This document shows positions 9,924-18,957 of a stretch of DNA of 64,000 nucleotides, one piece after another (the first letter of the stretch is position 1; each line of letters begins with the position of its first letter). A program made the position numbers and the translations under genes. This DNA comes from Pasteurella oralis (GTDB lineage: Bacteria; Pseudomonadota; Gammaproteobacteria; Enterobacterales; Pasteurellaceae). The notes under the pieces are model-generated. The model was not told the DNA's origin and made no database searches. It saw only the letters and a list, made by a program, of their open reading frames with translations. Where the stretch lies: the NCBI RefSeq assembly GCF_002850605.1, contig NZ_NXGB01000005.1, forward strand, positions 116,560 to 180,559, given 5' to 3'.

Positions 9924-9975
9924 ATCTGCACTTTAAGATGGGATTGATTATCCAATTGAAGTGCAGATTTTTTTA
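9924..9975 (+). terminator. Terminator of pgi
   Basis: Perfect 10-bp arms ATCTGCACTT (9924-9933) and AAGTGCAGAT (9959-9968) with a following T run. The rest of the gap to 10209 is AT-rich and I see nothing else in it. Confidence 0.85.
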
Positions 9976-10209
9976 TTACTGAAGGGAGAATAATTTCTTT
10001 TTATAGATTAAAATAAACACAAATTGGTATTTATTTTAATACCATCATTAAAAATAAATTAAGGGAGTGATCATTTTTAATTAACCCGATTTTATTCGTA
10101 GATAAAAAACATTTTAATAATAGCTTATTTTTATATGGCTGAATAAAATTTAAACTAAGCAATAAATGAAATATAAAAATTAAACTAATATCAATTATTT
10201 TTTGAGCAA

Positions 10210-10917
10210 TTAAATTAAATGATGACCTATAAACACAACTCGACCAATAATTTCAACATTTTTATCTTTTCCCATATCTAATTCAATCGGTGGATAAATC
10301 AGCTGATTATCACTAATTAATCGAATACCATTTGGTAGCCCTTGAATTCTTTTTATCCATAGCTGTTTGCCGAAACGCATAAGATAAATTTCACCATCTT
10401 TAGGTGTTATTACCGCGCGATTAATTAGCAGAAGATCACCGCTGTGAATCGTCGGCTGCATACTATCTCCAGAAGCAACGATAAAAGCAAGTTTATTAGG
10501 AACTATTCCTCTTAAACTTAACCATTGGGCACTTAATCCAATGTAATCATCAGGTGGTATGTTAAAATGATTGAGGGTAATATCTTGATAAACGGGAATT
10601 TGTACCTGATCTTCGCTATTTCCTGCTTTACTGACTTGTAGTTGCGTTGAATAATGATGGGTTCGTTCATCGATATTTTTACTAAAAGAAGAGTTACTCA
10701 CAGGATTATTTTCATCATATAATCCAAGTTGTTTTTGTACAGCAACTGGAAATGAAGAGTAATGATATTCAAATGTTCTTCCTTTAACTCCTTCTCTTTG
10801 GCGCTTTATCCATCCCTCACGAGCTGCTTTTTTCACAATACCTTTATCTGATGAAGGTAAATACAATCCTTTTCCCATAAGCTCTTTAATTGAAAACCAC
10901 TCTTGATAGTTCTGCAT
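10210..10917 (-). CDS. Mu-type phage repressor with S24 (LexA-like) C-terminal domain
   Basis: The first about 65 residues (EWFSIKELMG, KAAREGWIKRQREGVKGRTFEYH) match the Mu-type winged-helix DNA-binding domain found in Mu repressor and transposase N-termini. Residues about 130-235 form a peptidase S24 domain: ASGDSMQP has the catalytic-type serine, and IYLMRFGKQLWIKRI carries the downstream lysine of the Ser-Lys dyad. Such proteins repress lysogenic phages and can self-cleave after DNA damage. It is divergent from a Ner-like gene, the classical Mu control pair, but no transposase, lysis or head genes follow. It may be a phage relic or a retained regulator. Confidence 0.85.
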   Translation of the reverse strand: MQNYQEWFSIKELMGKGLYLPSSDKGIVKKAAREGWIKRQREGVKGRTFEYHYSSFPVAVQKQLGLYDENNPVSNSSFSKNIDERTHHYSTQLQVSKAGNSEDQVQIPVYQDITLNHFNIPPDDYIGLSAQWLSLRGIVPNKLAFIVASGDSMQPTIHSGDLLLINRAVITPKDGEIYLMRFGKQLWIKRIQGLPNGIRLISDNQLIYPPIELDMGKDKNVEIIGRVVFIGHHLI

Positions 10918-11113
10918 AAAAACCTTTTTAGGAACTCTACTGATGTTGACTTTGTGAGAATTTAACCTATTGATCTGTTTGAAATTAAATCAAGAAGATA
11001 AATTTTTTGAAAAAGAACTATTGAGTTCCTTTGAAAATGGTTGTATAGTTCTTATCAGTTACTCACATGTGTGCTGAAGCATGTATTAATTTAAGTCATA
11101 AGGATATCACATA
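10918..11113. promoter_or_regulatory. Operator/promoter region of the Mu-like switch
   Basis: A good promoter for the rightward gene is visible: TTGAGT (11021-11026), 17 bp, TATAGT (11044-11049). The 5-mer GAACT or its complement AGTTC occurs at 10932, 11015, 11024 and 11047; the two middle copies form an inverted repeat around the -35 and the last overlaps the -10, as expected for repressor operators. Confidence 0.5.
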
Positions 11114-11323
11114 ATGAAAAAGAGTAAAAAGAATATGCATCGCGCATATATTATTGCTGCAATTAAGGAAAAAGGCAGTTCGCTTGCTCAACTTTCTGTT
11201 CAAGCTGGTTTACATCCCAGAACGCTTAATAATGCATTAGATCGAAAATACCCTAAAGGTGAAAAAATAATCGCTGATTTTATTGGTATTCCAGTACAAG
11301 AAATATGGCCAGAACGTTATTAG
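11114..11323 (+). CDS. Ner/Nlp-like DNA-binding regulator
   Basis: A 69-residue helix-turn-helix protein that resembles phage Mu Ner along its whole length (MHRAYIIAAIKEKG, LSVQAGLHPRTLNNALDRKYPKGEKIIA, IWPERY). Ner turns down early transcription and the repressor gene in Mu; chromosomal homologues (Nlp/SfsB) act as regulators. ATG 11114 follows AAGGAT. The gene is headed by the promoter at 11021-11049 and faces away from the S24 repressor. Directly downstream is the adhesin gene, so control of that gene is conceivable but not shown. Confidence 0.85.
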   Translation: MKKSKKNMHRAYIIAAIKEKGSSLAQLSVQAGLHPRTLNNALDRKYPKGEKIIADFIGIPVQEIWPERY

Positions 11324-11431
11324 ATTATAATTATAACAAGTTTTGTATGTAAATTCGTCTTTTGAATATTTTTTAAATTAAATGTTATATTTAATTTTGG
11401 ACATTATATTGATCGGTAAGTAGAATAGCCG

Positions 11432-11445
11432 CCCCGTATTTGGGG
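11432..11445 (+). other. Short GC hairpin upstream of the adhesin gene
   Basis: CCCC-gtattt-GGGG stands out in an AT-rich leader 60 bp before the adhesin start. No T run follows, so it is not a terminator; it may affect the mRNA leader. Confidence 0.35.
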
Positions 11446-11504
11446 AAAGTACAGAGTTAATTAAATTTTTAAGCCGTAATTTATTTTTATATAAAAGGAA
11501 TTTT

Positions 11505-14500
11505 ATGAATCGCATCTATAAAGTCATTTGGAATATAATGACTCAATCTTTAGTGGTTGTTTCTGAATTAGCAAAAGACCGTAGTAAATTATCTTCTACT
11601 TTACATAAACATCTCCATTCAACTGAAACGCAGTTTAATTTTAAATTAACAATATTGTCTTCATTATTCTTTATCACGTTACCCTCCCAAGCTTATATTG
11701 ATATTCAACAAACTGTAAATGGTTCTATTCAAAATGGTCAAATTGATAATAATCAAGTTGATTCAGATTATAAAGATAAAACTGGCTCGAGACCTTACAA
11801 TTATTGGAATCCTGGTAATAGATCTTATGCAGATAAAGGGCGAAAAAATATAGATCCACAAGGACTAAATGAAAAGCAATCTGCTGAGAATTATTTTGAT
11901 CCTAAAACAGCACAAGGGATCAAGTTAGGTCGTGAAACTGATATTAAATCTACAGCAGATAAAGCTAATCCACAGTATGATGGTATTGCAATTGGTGATT
12001 ATTCCAAAGCAACAGGTGGTGTTGCAGTAGCACTTGGTGCATTTGCTCAAGCTGAAAAAACAGGTTCTGTCGCAGTAGGGACTGCGGCTCGTGCTCATGG
12101 TTTTAATTCATTATCTATGATGCGTCAGTCTGCTGCAATTGGTGATTATTCTACTGCTATTGGTTCTGTCGCTTGGGCAAAAGGCAATGCCAGTTTTGCG
12201 TTAGGTGCTTCGGCGACGGCATTAGGTGATCAATCTATCGCAATTGGGAGTGTTTCACCAAGAACACTGAATGGAGAAAATCAGAATGGTGCAAAGAAAA
12301 CCAAATATGATGGTATGAATCGTACGCAAACAAATGGTCATCATTCTATTGCTATAGGGTCAGCGGCTAAGACTAATGGGCGTAATTCTCTCGCTTTTGG
12401 TTCAAATGCTGAAACGGGACAGTTTAACAAAGTGAAAGATACATATTTAAATGCAAATGTGATGAAAGCTGATCCTAACAATAAAGCCGAAGGTGCTATT
12501 GCATTTGGTGTAGAATCAAAAGCCAAAAAAGAAAAGACAATTGCGTTTGGGTATCAAGCAGAAGCACATGGTAAAAAAGCAGTTGCGATTGGTACTGGAG
12601 CAAAAGCAACTCAAGATCGAGCTACTGTGTTAGGGACAAGTGCACAAAGTAAAGCCAAAAATGCTACCGCATTGGGCTTTGCTGCGCAAGCGAAGCATAA
12701 AAATAGTGTGGCGTTAGGGGCAAGTTCAGTAACAACAGAGAAAGTAGCTACAGAAAAAACAACGATTAATGGTAATGAGCATAAATTTGCAGGTGAAAAA
12801 CCGATTGGCACAGTGAGTATTGGTTCAACAAATCAAGAGCGGACATTGACTAATCTAGCTGCTGGACGTATTTCAGATAAATCAACTGATGCGATAAATG
12901 GAAGTCAACTATATGCTTTACAGCAAGAAGTTGAGAAAGGTTGGATGCTTAAAGTTGAGGAAGCTGGTGGCAAAGTCGTTAATGCAAATGGAGCGAGTAA
13001 AGTTAAACTAGGTGATACCGTAACTATTAAAGCAGGAAAAAATATTAAGATTAAGCAAGATGGTGCCAATGTGACTATCGCAACGCGAGATAATTTAACT
13101 GTGAATAAATTGATCGCAGGCGGAAAAAGTGGTCAAAAAAACGTAGATGGCGTGATTAGTGCTAAAGGAAAAGACGGTAAATCGGGTGTCACTTTAAAGG
13201 GAAAAGAAGGGGCAATTGAAATTGCTAGTCCAAATAATACAAATGGTTCAATAACTAAAGTCACAGTCAGTGTGGCAAAAGGCAGCAAGGGATTGAAAGG
13301 ACAAGAAGGCGCACACAAAGCACGTCTTGTTTATACACGACCTAATGATCAACAAGAAGAAGTTGCGACATTAAATGATGGTTTAATGTTTGTAGGTAAT
13401 GATGGCAATGACAATAATAAAGTGGTAAAGCGTAAACTTAATCAAAAGTTAGGTATTCTAGGTGGTATTGCGGATTCATCCAAGTTGTCTGATTCAACAT
13501 TTGTCACATCGGCTAATTTAGGTGTGCGTTATAAAGATAATCACTCATTAGAAATTGTCATGAAAAGACGTCCTAAATTTGCTGGTATTGTTTTGAACGG
13601 CAAAGATGGAAAAGACGCTGAAATTAAATTTAAGAATAAGGATGGTCAAGAAAGTATGTCTATTGTCGGCAAACCGGGAAGTAATGGAGAGCAAAATTTA
13701 GTATTGCGTGGACCTAATGATAAGGACGGTGTGACATTTAATCAAGATGGCAGAATTACAAATCTCATGGATGGTAAGGACAGTAAGGACGCTGTCAATT
13801 TAGGGCAGTTAGAAAAAGCGAAAGAAGAATTGACTGAAAAAGGATTTGCGATTCAAGCTGAGGATGGTAATGCTGTCAAAAAACGACTTGGTGAAAAAGT
13901 CGATATTGTCGGCGCAGATAGTAATATCAAGACGAAAGTAGAAGATGGTAAGGTAAAAATTGCGCTTGCTAAACAAATTGATTTAAGTGAGGAAGGTAGC
14001 CTCAAGACAGGCTCTACAAAAGTGAGTAATGATGGTGTGAAAGTTGGGGATACTGTTGAATTAAACCAACAAGGCTTGCGAGTGGGGGATATTCATGTGA
14101 CATCACAAGGAATTAATGCAGGTCATAAGCAAATTAGTCATGTTGCGAGTGGTTTAGTGGATAATCATGGGCAACCTATTGATGTCAGACAAGCTTCTGG
14201 CAATACTTTGTATAATGCAGTTAATGTAGGCGACTTAAAACATGTGACTAATGCGCTTCATCATAAAATTGACAAGGTAAATAGTCGTGTCAACCGCTTA
14301 GATAAACAAGTTCGAGGTGTTGGTGCGAACTCTGCGGCAGCAGCTTCATTACCTCAAGTGTATCGTGCTGGTAAGTCGATGTTGTCTGCAGCAGCTGGTG
14401 GTTATAGCGGTGCCTCAGCCCTTGCAGTAGGCTATTCTCGGGCGAGTGATAATGGCAAGTTGATCTTGAAACTAACGGGAACAGCAAATAGCGTAGGTCA

Positions 14501-14537
14501 GTATTCTGGCGGTGTTGGTTTGGGTTATCAGTGGTAA
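11505..14537 (+). CDS. Trimeric autotransporter adhesin (YadA/Hia type)
   Basis: A surface adhesin secreted by the type V route. Residues 1-25 (MNRIYKVIWN...VVSELAK) are an extended signal peptide region and the signal peptide ends near SQA at 61-63. Residues about 160-430 are YadA-head repeats with the alternating AIG/ALG/AFG motif; a neck (LAAGRISDKSTDAINGSQLYAL) follows near 445-468. The stalk contains Hia-like modules (VTIKAGKNIKIKQDGANVTIA) and Gly-Lys-Asp-rich stretches. A second neck (SHVASGLVD...YNAVNVGDL) leads into the YadA anchor (last about 100 residues, ending GVGLGYQW). The terminal W fits BAM recognition. The frame is intact over 1010 residues. It is not linked to other surface genes here. 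Confidence 0.95.
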   Translation: MNRIYKVIWNIMTQSLVVVSELAKDRSKLSSTLHKHLHSTETQFNFKLTILSSLFFITLPSQAYIDIQQTVNGSIQNGQIDNNQVDSDYKDKTGSRPYNYWNPGNRSYADKGRKNIDPQGLNEKQSAENYFDPKTAQGIKLGRETDIKSTADKANPQYDGIAIGDYSKATGGVAVALGAFAQAEKTGSVAVGTAARAHGFNSLSMMRQSAAIGDYSTAIGSVAWAKGNASFALGASATALGDQSIAIGSVSPRTLNGENQNGAKKTKYDGMNRTQTNGHHSIAIGSAAKTNGRNSLAFGSNAETGQFNKVKDTYLNANVMKADPNNKAEGAIAFGVESKAKKEKTIAFGYQAEAHGKKAVAIGTGAKATQDRATVLGTSAQSKAKNATALGFAAQAKHKNSVALGASSVTTEKVATEKTTINGNEHKFAGEKPIGTVSIGSTNQERTLTNLAAGRISDKSTDAINGSQLYALQQEVEKGWMLKVEEAGGKVVNANGASKVKLGDTVTIKAGKNIKIKQDGANVTIATRDNLTVNKLIAGGKSGQKNVDGVISAKGKDGKSGVTLKGKEGAIEIASPNNTNGSITKVTVSVAKGSKGLKGQEGAHKARLVYTRPNDQQEEVATLNDGLMFVGNDGNDNNKVVKRKLNQKLGILGGIADSSKLSDSTFVTSANLGVRYKDNHSLEIVMKRRPKFAGIVLNGKDGKDAEIKFKNKDGQESMSIVGKPGSNGEQNLVLRGPNDKDGVTFNQDGRITNLMDGKDSKDAVNLGQLEKAKEELTEKGFAIQAEDGNAVKKRLGEKVDIVGADSNIKTKVEDGKVKIALAKQIDLSEEGSLKTGSTKVSNDGVKVGDTVELNQQGLRVGDIHVTSQGINAGHKQISHVASGLVDNHGQPIDVRQASGNTLYNAVNVGDLKHVTNALHHKIDKVNSRVNRLDKQVRGVGANSAAAASLPQVYRAGKSMLSAAAGGYSGASALAVGYSRASDNGKLILKLTGTANSVGQYSGGVGLGYQW

Positions 14538-14571
14538 CTGATTTAAAGCTTCATCAAGTAATATAAAAAAG

Positions 14572-14597
14572 TAGAAAGACACCTTTCTATTTTTTTA
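14572..14597 (+). terminator. Terminator of the adhesin gene
   Basis: TAGAAAG (14572-14578) and CTTTCTA (14583-14589) flank a 4-base loop and precede an eight-T run. Confidence 0.8.
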
Positions 14598-14605
14598 CTT
14601 TAGAA

Positions 14606-14642
14606 AAGTGCGGTCAAAATTTTAAAAATTTTGACCGCACTT
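14606..14642. terminator. Inverted uptake-sequence pair, bidirectional terminator
   Basis: A perfect 37-base palindrome: two full 18-base arms, each beginning with the AAGTGCGGTC core and its flanking A/T run, around one central base. It lies between convergent genes. A near-identical copy occurs at 53498-53534. Confidence 0.85.
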
Positions 14643-14674
14643 GATTGTTTTGTCGGAGTTGCTTTTGTTGAAAG

Positions 14675-15712
14675 TTATAACCTTGCCCATTCCTCTAAAG
14701 GGAGAGGTTTATCATCTGACCAAATCCGTTGCCAGAATTTCGCCAGTATTGCTTTGTTTAGATTATGAGTGGCAGCTGGATATTCTGTTGGTAGAATAGC
14801 TTTCCATTCTTGATTATGTTTTTCCGCAACAACAAAACGGAAGTTAAATTGACCTGCTAAACCCATTCGAGTATCACTTGCCACAAGCTGATTACCAATT
14901 TGTTCGTAATGAATCCAATGATCAGTAAACCATTCGAAGCGTTGTAATTGGGGTGAATCAGCAATAATTTTTGCTTTTAATTCAAGATTAAGTGGAATTT
15001 TAATAAATTCGGGTGAGCCATTATCTAACCAGCCACTCATCGCATCATATAGATTACCTTGCTTATCAATCGCAAGTACACGCCAAAGTATGGTATTAAA
15101 TGGGGTTGGTGTTGCTAACACTTTGTCTACTTCAATTCCTTTTTGAGTCAGCATATTTTCAATGCGTTGTTCATGGTAACTGCGTCCAACGAAACCGATG
15201 ACGAAATACATACAACCAAATATGAGTGCAATAGACATAGCACGTACAGAACGGCTATCCATTTTTTTCCAATATGCCCAAATACAAGTAAAGACTAGTG
15301 GCAATGTATAAATCGGATCGATTACAAAAACTGTTGAAAAAGTGATGGGTTCAAATGGCAGGGGCCAAAAAAGTTGGGTACCATAAACCGTCATTGCATC
15401 AATAATTGGGTGCGTCACAAGGGCTAGTGTCAGAGTCAAAAACAGCCTTCGAAATGTAAAAGGTAAATGGCTTTTTCGTTTAAATGTTACCCATGTTATC
15501 AAGAAAGCAAGTGCGGTTAGTAAAAAAATAGAATGGCTAAAACCGCGATGATAAGTCATTGATGAAATTGGATCAGCATAACGAATAAAAACATCTAGAT
15601 CAGGCAGCGTGCCTAGCAATCCACCGTAAAGGAGTGCTTTGCGACCTTGATATTTGCCCATTCCAACGCCTTGTATGGCAGAACCTAAAACAAATTGTGT
15701 AAGCGAATCCAT
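14675..15712 (-). CDS. YdjM-like inner-membrane metal-dependent hydrolase family protein
   Basis: 345 residues. The N-terminal half has four to five predicted membrane helices and the conserved segments MDSLTQFVLGSAIQ, GTLPDLD, HRGFSHS and THPIIDAMTVYG, whose His and Asp residues define the membrane-bound metal-dependent hydrolase family (YdjM/YbcI, formerly DUF457). The C-terminal third is soluble and contains no motif I know. In E. coli ydjM is LexA-regulated, but I see no SOS box upstream here. Substrate unknown. It is transcribed towards the adhesin gene and shares the palindromic terminator. Confidence 0.75.
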   Translation of the reverse strand: MDSLTQFVLGSAIQGVGMGKYQGRKALLYGGLLGTLPDLDVFIRYADPISSMTYHRGFSHSIFLLTALAFLITWVTFKRKSHLPFTFRRLFLTLTLALVTHPIIDAMTVYGTQLFWPLPFEPITFSTVFVIDPIYTLPLVFTCIWAYWKKMDSRSVRAMSIALIFGCMYFVIGFVGRSYHEQRIENMLTQKGIEVDKVLATPTPFNTILWRVLAIDKQGNLYDAMSGWLDNGSPEFIKIPLNLELKAKIIADSPQLQRFEWFTDHWIHYEQIGNQLVASDTRMGLAGQFNFRFVVAEKHNQEWKAILPTEYPAATHNLNKAILAKFWQRIWSDDKPLPLEEWARL

Positions 15713-15801
15713 TATTACACCTTACTCCGTGGACGATAAATAATGTGATATTTTGAGTAGGAATATCCACTTCGTCAATCTTTTTGACTCAATCAAAGTA
15801 T

Positions 15802-15835
15802 AAAAAAGCTCCCAATACTTGAAGCTATTGGGAGC
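15802..15835 (-). terminator. Terminator of metE
   Basis: On the minus strand, perfect 10-bp arms GCTCCCAATA/TATTGGGAGC (15808-15817 and 15826-15835) are followed by six T (15802-15807 complement). Confidence 0.9.
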
Positions 15836-15860
15836 AATTAATTAGAAAAAATTGTTAAAT

Positions 15861-18134
15861 TTAGGCAAGTTCAGCACGTAATTTCTTAGTGACTTCAACC
15901 ATGACTTTTAATGCCGCAATAGTTTCTGGCCAAGCACGTGTTTTTAAGCCACAATCTGGATTGACCCATAAACGTTCTGCTGGAATCACATTGAGCGCTT
16001 TACGTAATAGGTGTTCAATTTCGTTTGCTTCGGGTACTCGTGGGCTATGAATATCGTACACGCCTGGACCGATATCATTTGGATATTTGAAATCGCCAAA
16101 TGCAGTTAATAGTTCCATGTCCGAACGTGACGTTTCGATCGTAATCACATCAGCATCTAAACTGGCGATCGCAGGTAAAATATCATTAAATTCGGAGTAG
16201 CACATATGTGTGTGAATTTGGGTATCATCTTGACATCCCATTGCACTTAAACGGAATGCTTCACTTGCCCATTGTAAGTAAGCCTCCCAATCTGCGCGTT
16301 TTAACGGTAAACCTTCTCGGATAGCGGGTTCATCAATTTGAATCACTTTAATACCTGCTGCTTCTAAATCTAATACTTCATCAGAAAGCGCGACGGCAAT
16401 TTGTTTACACACTGTAGAACGTGGAATATCGTTACGTACAAATGACCATTGTAGAATCGTCACTGGTCCAGTTAACATACCTTTCATGATGCGGTTTGTC
16501 AGACTTTGTGCATATTTAGACCAGCGTACTGTCATAGGTTGTGGACGTACAACATCGCCATAAATGACGGGTGGTTTGACACAACGTGAACCATAACTTT
16601 GTACCCAGCCAAATTTTGTAAATGCAAACCCATCCAATAATTCACCAAAATATTCCACCATGTCGTTACGCTCTGCTTCACCATGCACTAATACATCAAG
16701 ATCAAGTTCTTCTTGGCGACGTACAACAAACTCAATTTCTTTTTTCATCGCCATTTCATAATCTGCTAGACTGAGCTCACCTTTTTTGAATTTGGCACGC
16801 GCTTGACGAATTTCAACAGTTTGTGGGAATGAGCCAATGTTAGTTGTTGGGAGTTTGGGTAAATTTAACCACGCATTTTGCTTTACAATACGTTGTGCAA
16901 ATGGTGATTGACGTTGATCCGCATTGGCAGGTAAGTTGGCTAAACGTTCAGCTACTTCGGTACGGTGAATTTCGGTACTATATGCACGAGCATTTGCTGC
17001 TGCTTGGCTTGCATCAAGTTCAGTTTGAACGACATGACGACCCTGTTCAAGTGCGATCTTAATAATACGTAATTCTTGCACTTTTTGTAACGTAAAAGCT
17101 AGCCAATTGTAAAGTTCGGGTTTATTTGCTTTTAGTTGTGTTTCGACTTCAAGATCATAAGGCGTATGAAGTAATGAGCAACTTGGTGCAATCCAAAGGT
17201 TTTCACCTAATTTTGTTTTTAATGGTTCAAGGATATCTAAGACTTGATTTAAGTTGGCTCGCCAAATATTACGTCCATCAATCACACCGACAGAAAGCAC
17301 TTTATTGTAGTTTTGAAATGCGACGAGTTGTTCTGGCGCTCGTACTAAATCAATATGCAGTCCAGCGACAGGCAATGTTTTGAGCAATTCTGCATGTTCG
17401 GCAACTGAACCGAAGTAAGTCGCGAGGAGTAGCTTCGCCTTGACTTGTTCACTTAGTGTTGTGTATACCGCTTTGTAGGCATCAAGCCATTCTACGGGTA
17501 AATCCACTGCTAAGGCAGGTTCATCAATTTGAATCCACTCAGCACCTTCAGCGACTAGCGCATTCAGAATATCTACATAAACAGGAACAAGTTTTGCTAA
17601 TAGTTCAAAACGATTGAATGTTTCGCCTTTTTCTTTACCGAGCCATAGAAATGTAAGTGGTCCAACAATAGTTGGTTTGGATTTCAAACCTAACGCTTTT
17701 GCTTCACGGATTTGTTGCACATAATGTGTTGGGTTTGCTTTAAATTCAGTGTATTTATTAAATTCAGGCACTAAATAATGATAGTTGGTATCAAACCATT
17801 TTGTCATTTCAATCGCAAATTGGGTTTTATTACCACGTGCAAGTTGAAAATATTCATTTAAACTTAAATTTTGGTTATCAAAACCAAAACGTGCAGGAAT
17901 TGCACCTGTGGCAACTTGTAAGTCTAAAATATGATCATAGAATGTGAAATCAGCAACAGCAACATAATCGGCATTGGCATCGGCTTGATGTTGCCAGTTA
18001 ATTGCACGTAATTTTTGTGCAATTTCTAATAAATCTTGTTCTGCGATTTCACCACGCCAATAACGTTCTTGGGCAAATTTTAGTTCACGTTTGGCACCGA
18101 CACGTGGAAAGCCTGCTAGATGGAATATAGTCAT
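15861..18134 (-). CDS. metE: Cobalamin-independent methionine synthase
   Basis: Transfers a methyl group from 5-methyltetrahydropteroyl-triglutamate to homocysteine. 757 residues, full length, with the N-terminal ([13 protein letters not shown]) and C-terminal ([10 protein letters not shown]) barrels. The zinc-binding His and Cys are in [13 protein letters not shown], and the later Cys in NPDCGLKTR. Two tandem MetJ boxes lie 38-53 bp upstream of the start, and metR lies about 800 bp further on in divergent orientation, so control by S-adenosylmethionine/MetJ and homocysteine/MetR is expected. Confidence 0.97.
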   Translation of the reverse strand: MTIFHLAGFPRVGAKRELKFAQERYWRGEIAEQDLLEIAQKLRAINWQHQADANADYVAVADFTFYDHILDLQVATGAIPARFGFDNQNLSLNEYFQLARGNKTQFAIEMTKWFDTNYHYLVPEFNKYTEFKANPTHYVQQIREAKALGLKSKPTIVGPLTFLWLGKEKGETFNRFELLAKLVPVYVDILNALVAEGAEWIQIDEPALAVDLPVEWLDAYKAVYTTLSEQVKAKLLLATYFGSVAEHAELLKTLPVAGLHIDLVRAPEQLVAFQNYNKVLSVGVIDGRNIWRANLNQVLDILEPLKTKLGENLWIAPSCSLLHTPYDLEVETQLKANKPELYNWLAFTLQKVQELRIIKIALEQGRHVVQTELDASQAAANARAYSTEIHRTEVAERLANLPANADQRQSPFAQRIVKQNAWLNLPKLPTTNIGSFPQTVEIRQARAKFKKGELSLADYEMAMKKEIEFVVRRQEELDLDVLVHGEAERNDMVEYFGELLDGFAFTKFGWVQSYGSRCVKPPVIYGDVVRPQPMTVRWSKYAQSLTNRIMKGMLTGPVTILQWSFVRNDIPRSTVCKQIAVALSDEVLDLEAAGIKVIQIDEPAIREGLPLKRADWEAYLQWASEAFRLSAMGCQDDTQIHTHMCYSEFNDILPAIASLDADVITIETSRSDMELLTAFGDFKYPNDIGPGVYDIHSPRVPEANEIEHLLRKALNVIPAERLWVNPDCGLKTRAWPETIAALKVMVEVTKKLRAELA

Positions 18135-18171
18135 AGTATTACCTCACTCAAAATTAGTATTGCTTTGTTTT

Positions 18172-18187
18172 GGACGTCTAAACGTCT
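18172..18187. promoter_or_regulatory. Tandem MetJ boxes upstream of metE
   Basis: Two adjacent 8-mers, GGACGTCT and AAACGTCT, each match AGACGTCT in six or seven positions. MetJ binds at least two tandem boxes, so this is a plausible operator for metE. Confidence 0.8.
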
Positions 18188-18422
18188 TGATGGATATAGA
18201 GTGAAGTATTTTTTTGTATTATGCAATATAATAATTTTCACAAAGTTTATGAAAAATTTTAATAATAAAGTTAGGGGAAGGTTGGAGAAGTATGGTTAGT
18301 TTTGACAGAATTAGGTTATGTAAAAAGGCGCTATTGAGCCTTTTCGTTATTACTCTTAATGAGTTTAAAACGTAACAATAGTTATTGTTTCATTGGCGAT
18401 TCTTTTGTTTTTGTTCTTTTTC

Positions 18423-18509
18423 TTACTCTTGTAATAGATTTTTAGCAAAGAGGAAAAAAACGAATGAAAATATAGCAAGGATTAATAAGCCGATTGTGAT
18501 ATTAGACAT
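18423..18509 (-). CDS. Possible 28-residue single-pass membrane peptide
   Basis: ATG 18509 with GGAG nine bases upstream opens MSNITIGLLILAIFSFVFFL followed by FAKNLLQE and a stop. About 20 hydrophobic residues form one membrane helix. An in-frame ATG five codons upstream (18524) is an alternative start. The ATG overlaps the stop of the broken gene at 18502-18832, so it looks like the second gene of a small operon. I do not recognise the family. The sequence is too short for certainty. Confidence 0.45.
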   Translation of the reverse strand: MSNITIGLLILAIFSFVFFLFAKNLLQE

Positions 18510-18832
18510 TTGTTTTTTCTCCATAAATGTCATTTTTCATTGTTGCTTTATAACGTCGAAGGAAACGACTTCCTCCAAGTGCGGTATAACTAACGAAGAA
18601 TAACAGAGTAATATTAACTATTTTAAAAATAAGGGGATATTCGCCATAAAGTATAACTGGACAAGCCAGAATAGCAACTTTAGCAATATCTAGTGCGATT
18701 TTTGCCTAGTCATCTAAAGTTTCAGTTTCAATAGGTTGTTTAAAGATATTCCACACAACTAGTAAGTTGATTTGTTCTATGTAAGTAAGGCATGAGGATA
18801 AAAGATGAGCTTTGCCTGTAAAGATAAGTCAT
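18502..18832 (-). pseudogene. Broken gene for a small membrane protein
   Basis: A coherent reading frame (HLLSSCLTYIEQINLLVVW..., then after a stop AKIALDIAKVAIL..., ending RRYKATMKNDIYGEKTNV) is interrupted by an in-frame TAG at 18706-18708; a TGG at that place would read DDWAKIAL. No ATG is in frame at the 5' end, but ATG 18832 is one base out of frame, so a second lesion there is likely. Two hydrophobic stretches suggest a membrane protein of about 110 residues. I do not recognise the family. The alternative is that the frame is fortuitous, but its composition and the overlap with a downstream start argue for a real relic. Confidence 0.6.
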
Positions 18833-18836
18833 AGGA

Positions 18837-18858
18837 TTTTTCGATCTAGATCGTAAAA
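18837..18858. promoter_or_regulatory. 22-bp near-perfect palindrome, CRP-S-like
   Basis: The core CGATCTAGATCG is flanked by T5 on the left and TA4 on the right, resembling the competence-type CRP-S (Sxy-dependent) site, whose half-sites are TGCGA/TCGCA; here they read TTCGA/TCGTA. It lies 100 bp before metR and just before the broken gene on the other strand. Function is a guess. Confidence 0.35.
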
Positions 18859-18957
18859 GGTAAAATTTGTTAAAAACTGACCGCTCTTGATCCCATTTTG
18901 TTAATTTTGATATATGATAGAAATCGTTCTGTGTCTTCTTTTTTATGAATTATTTTA

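Noticed and set aside
10210..11323. A complete Mu-like prophage
   Set aside because: Only the repressor and ner-like genes are present; no transposase, Gam, tail or head genes occur on either side.
18385..18603. 72-residue plus-strand frame
   Set aside because: It is antisense to the small membrane genes on the minus strand, starts without a ribosome site and has no recognisable composition.
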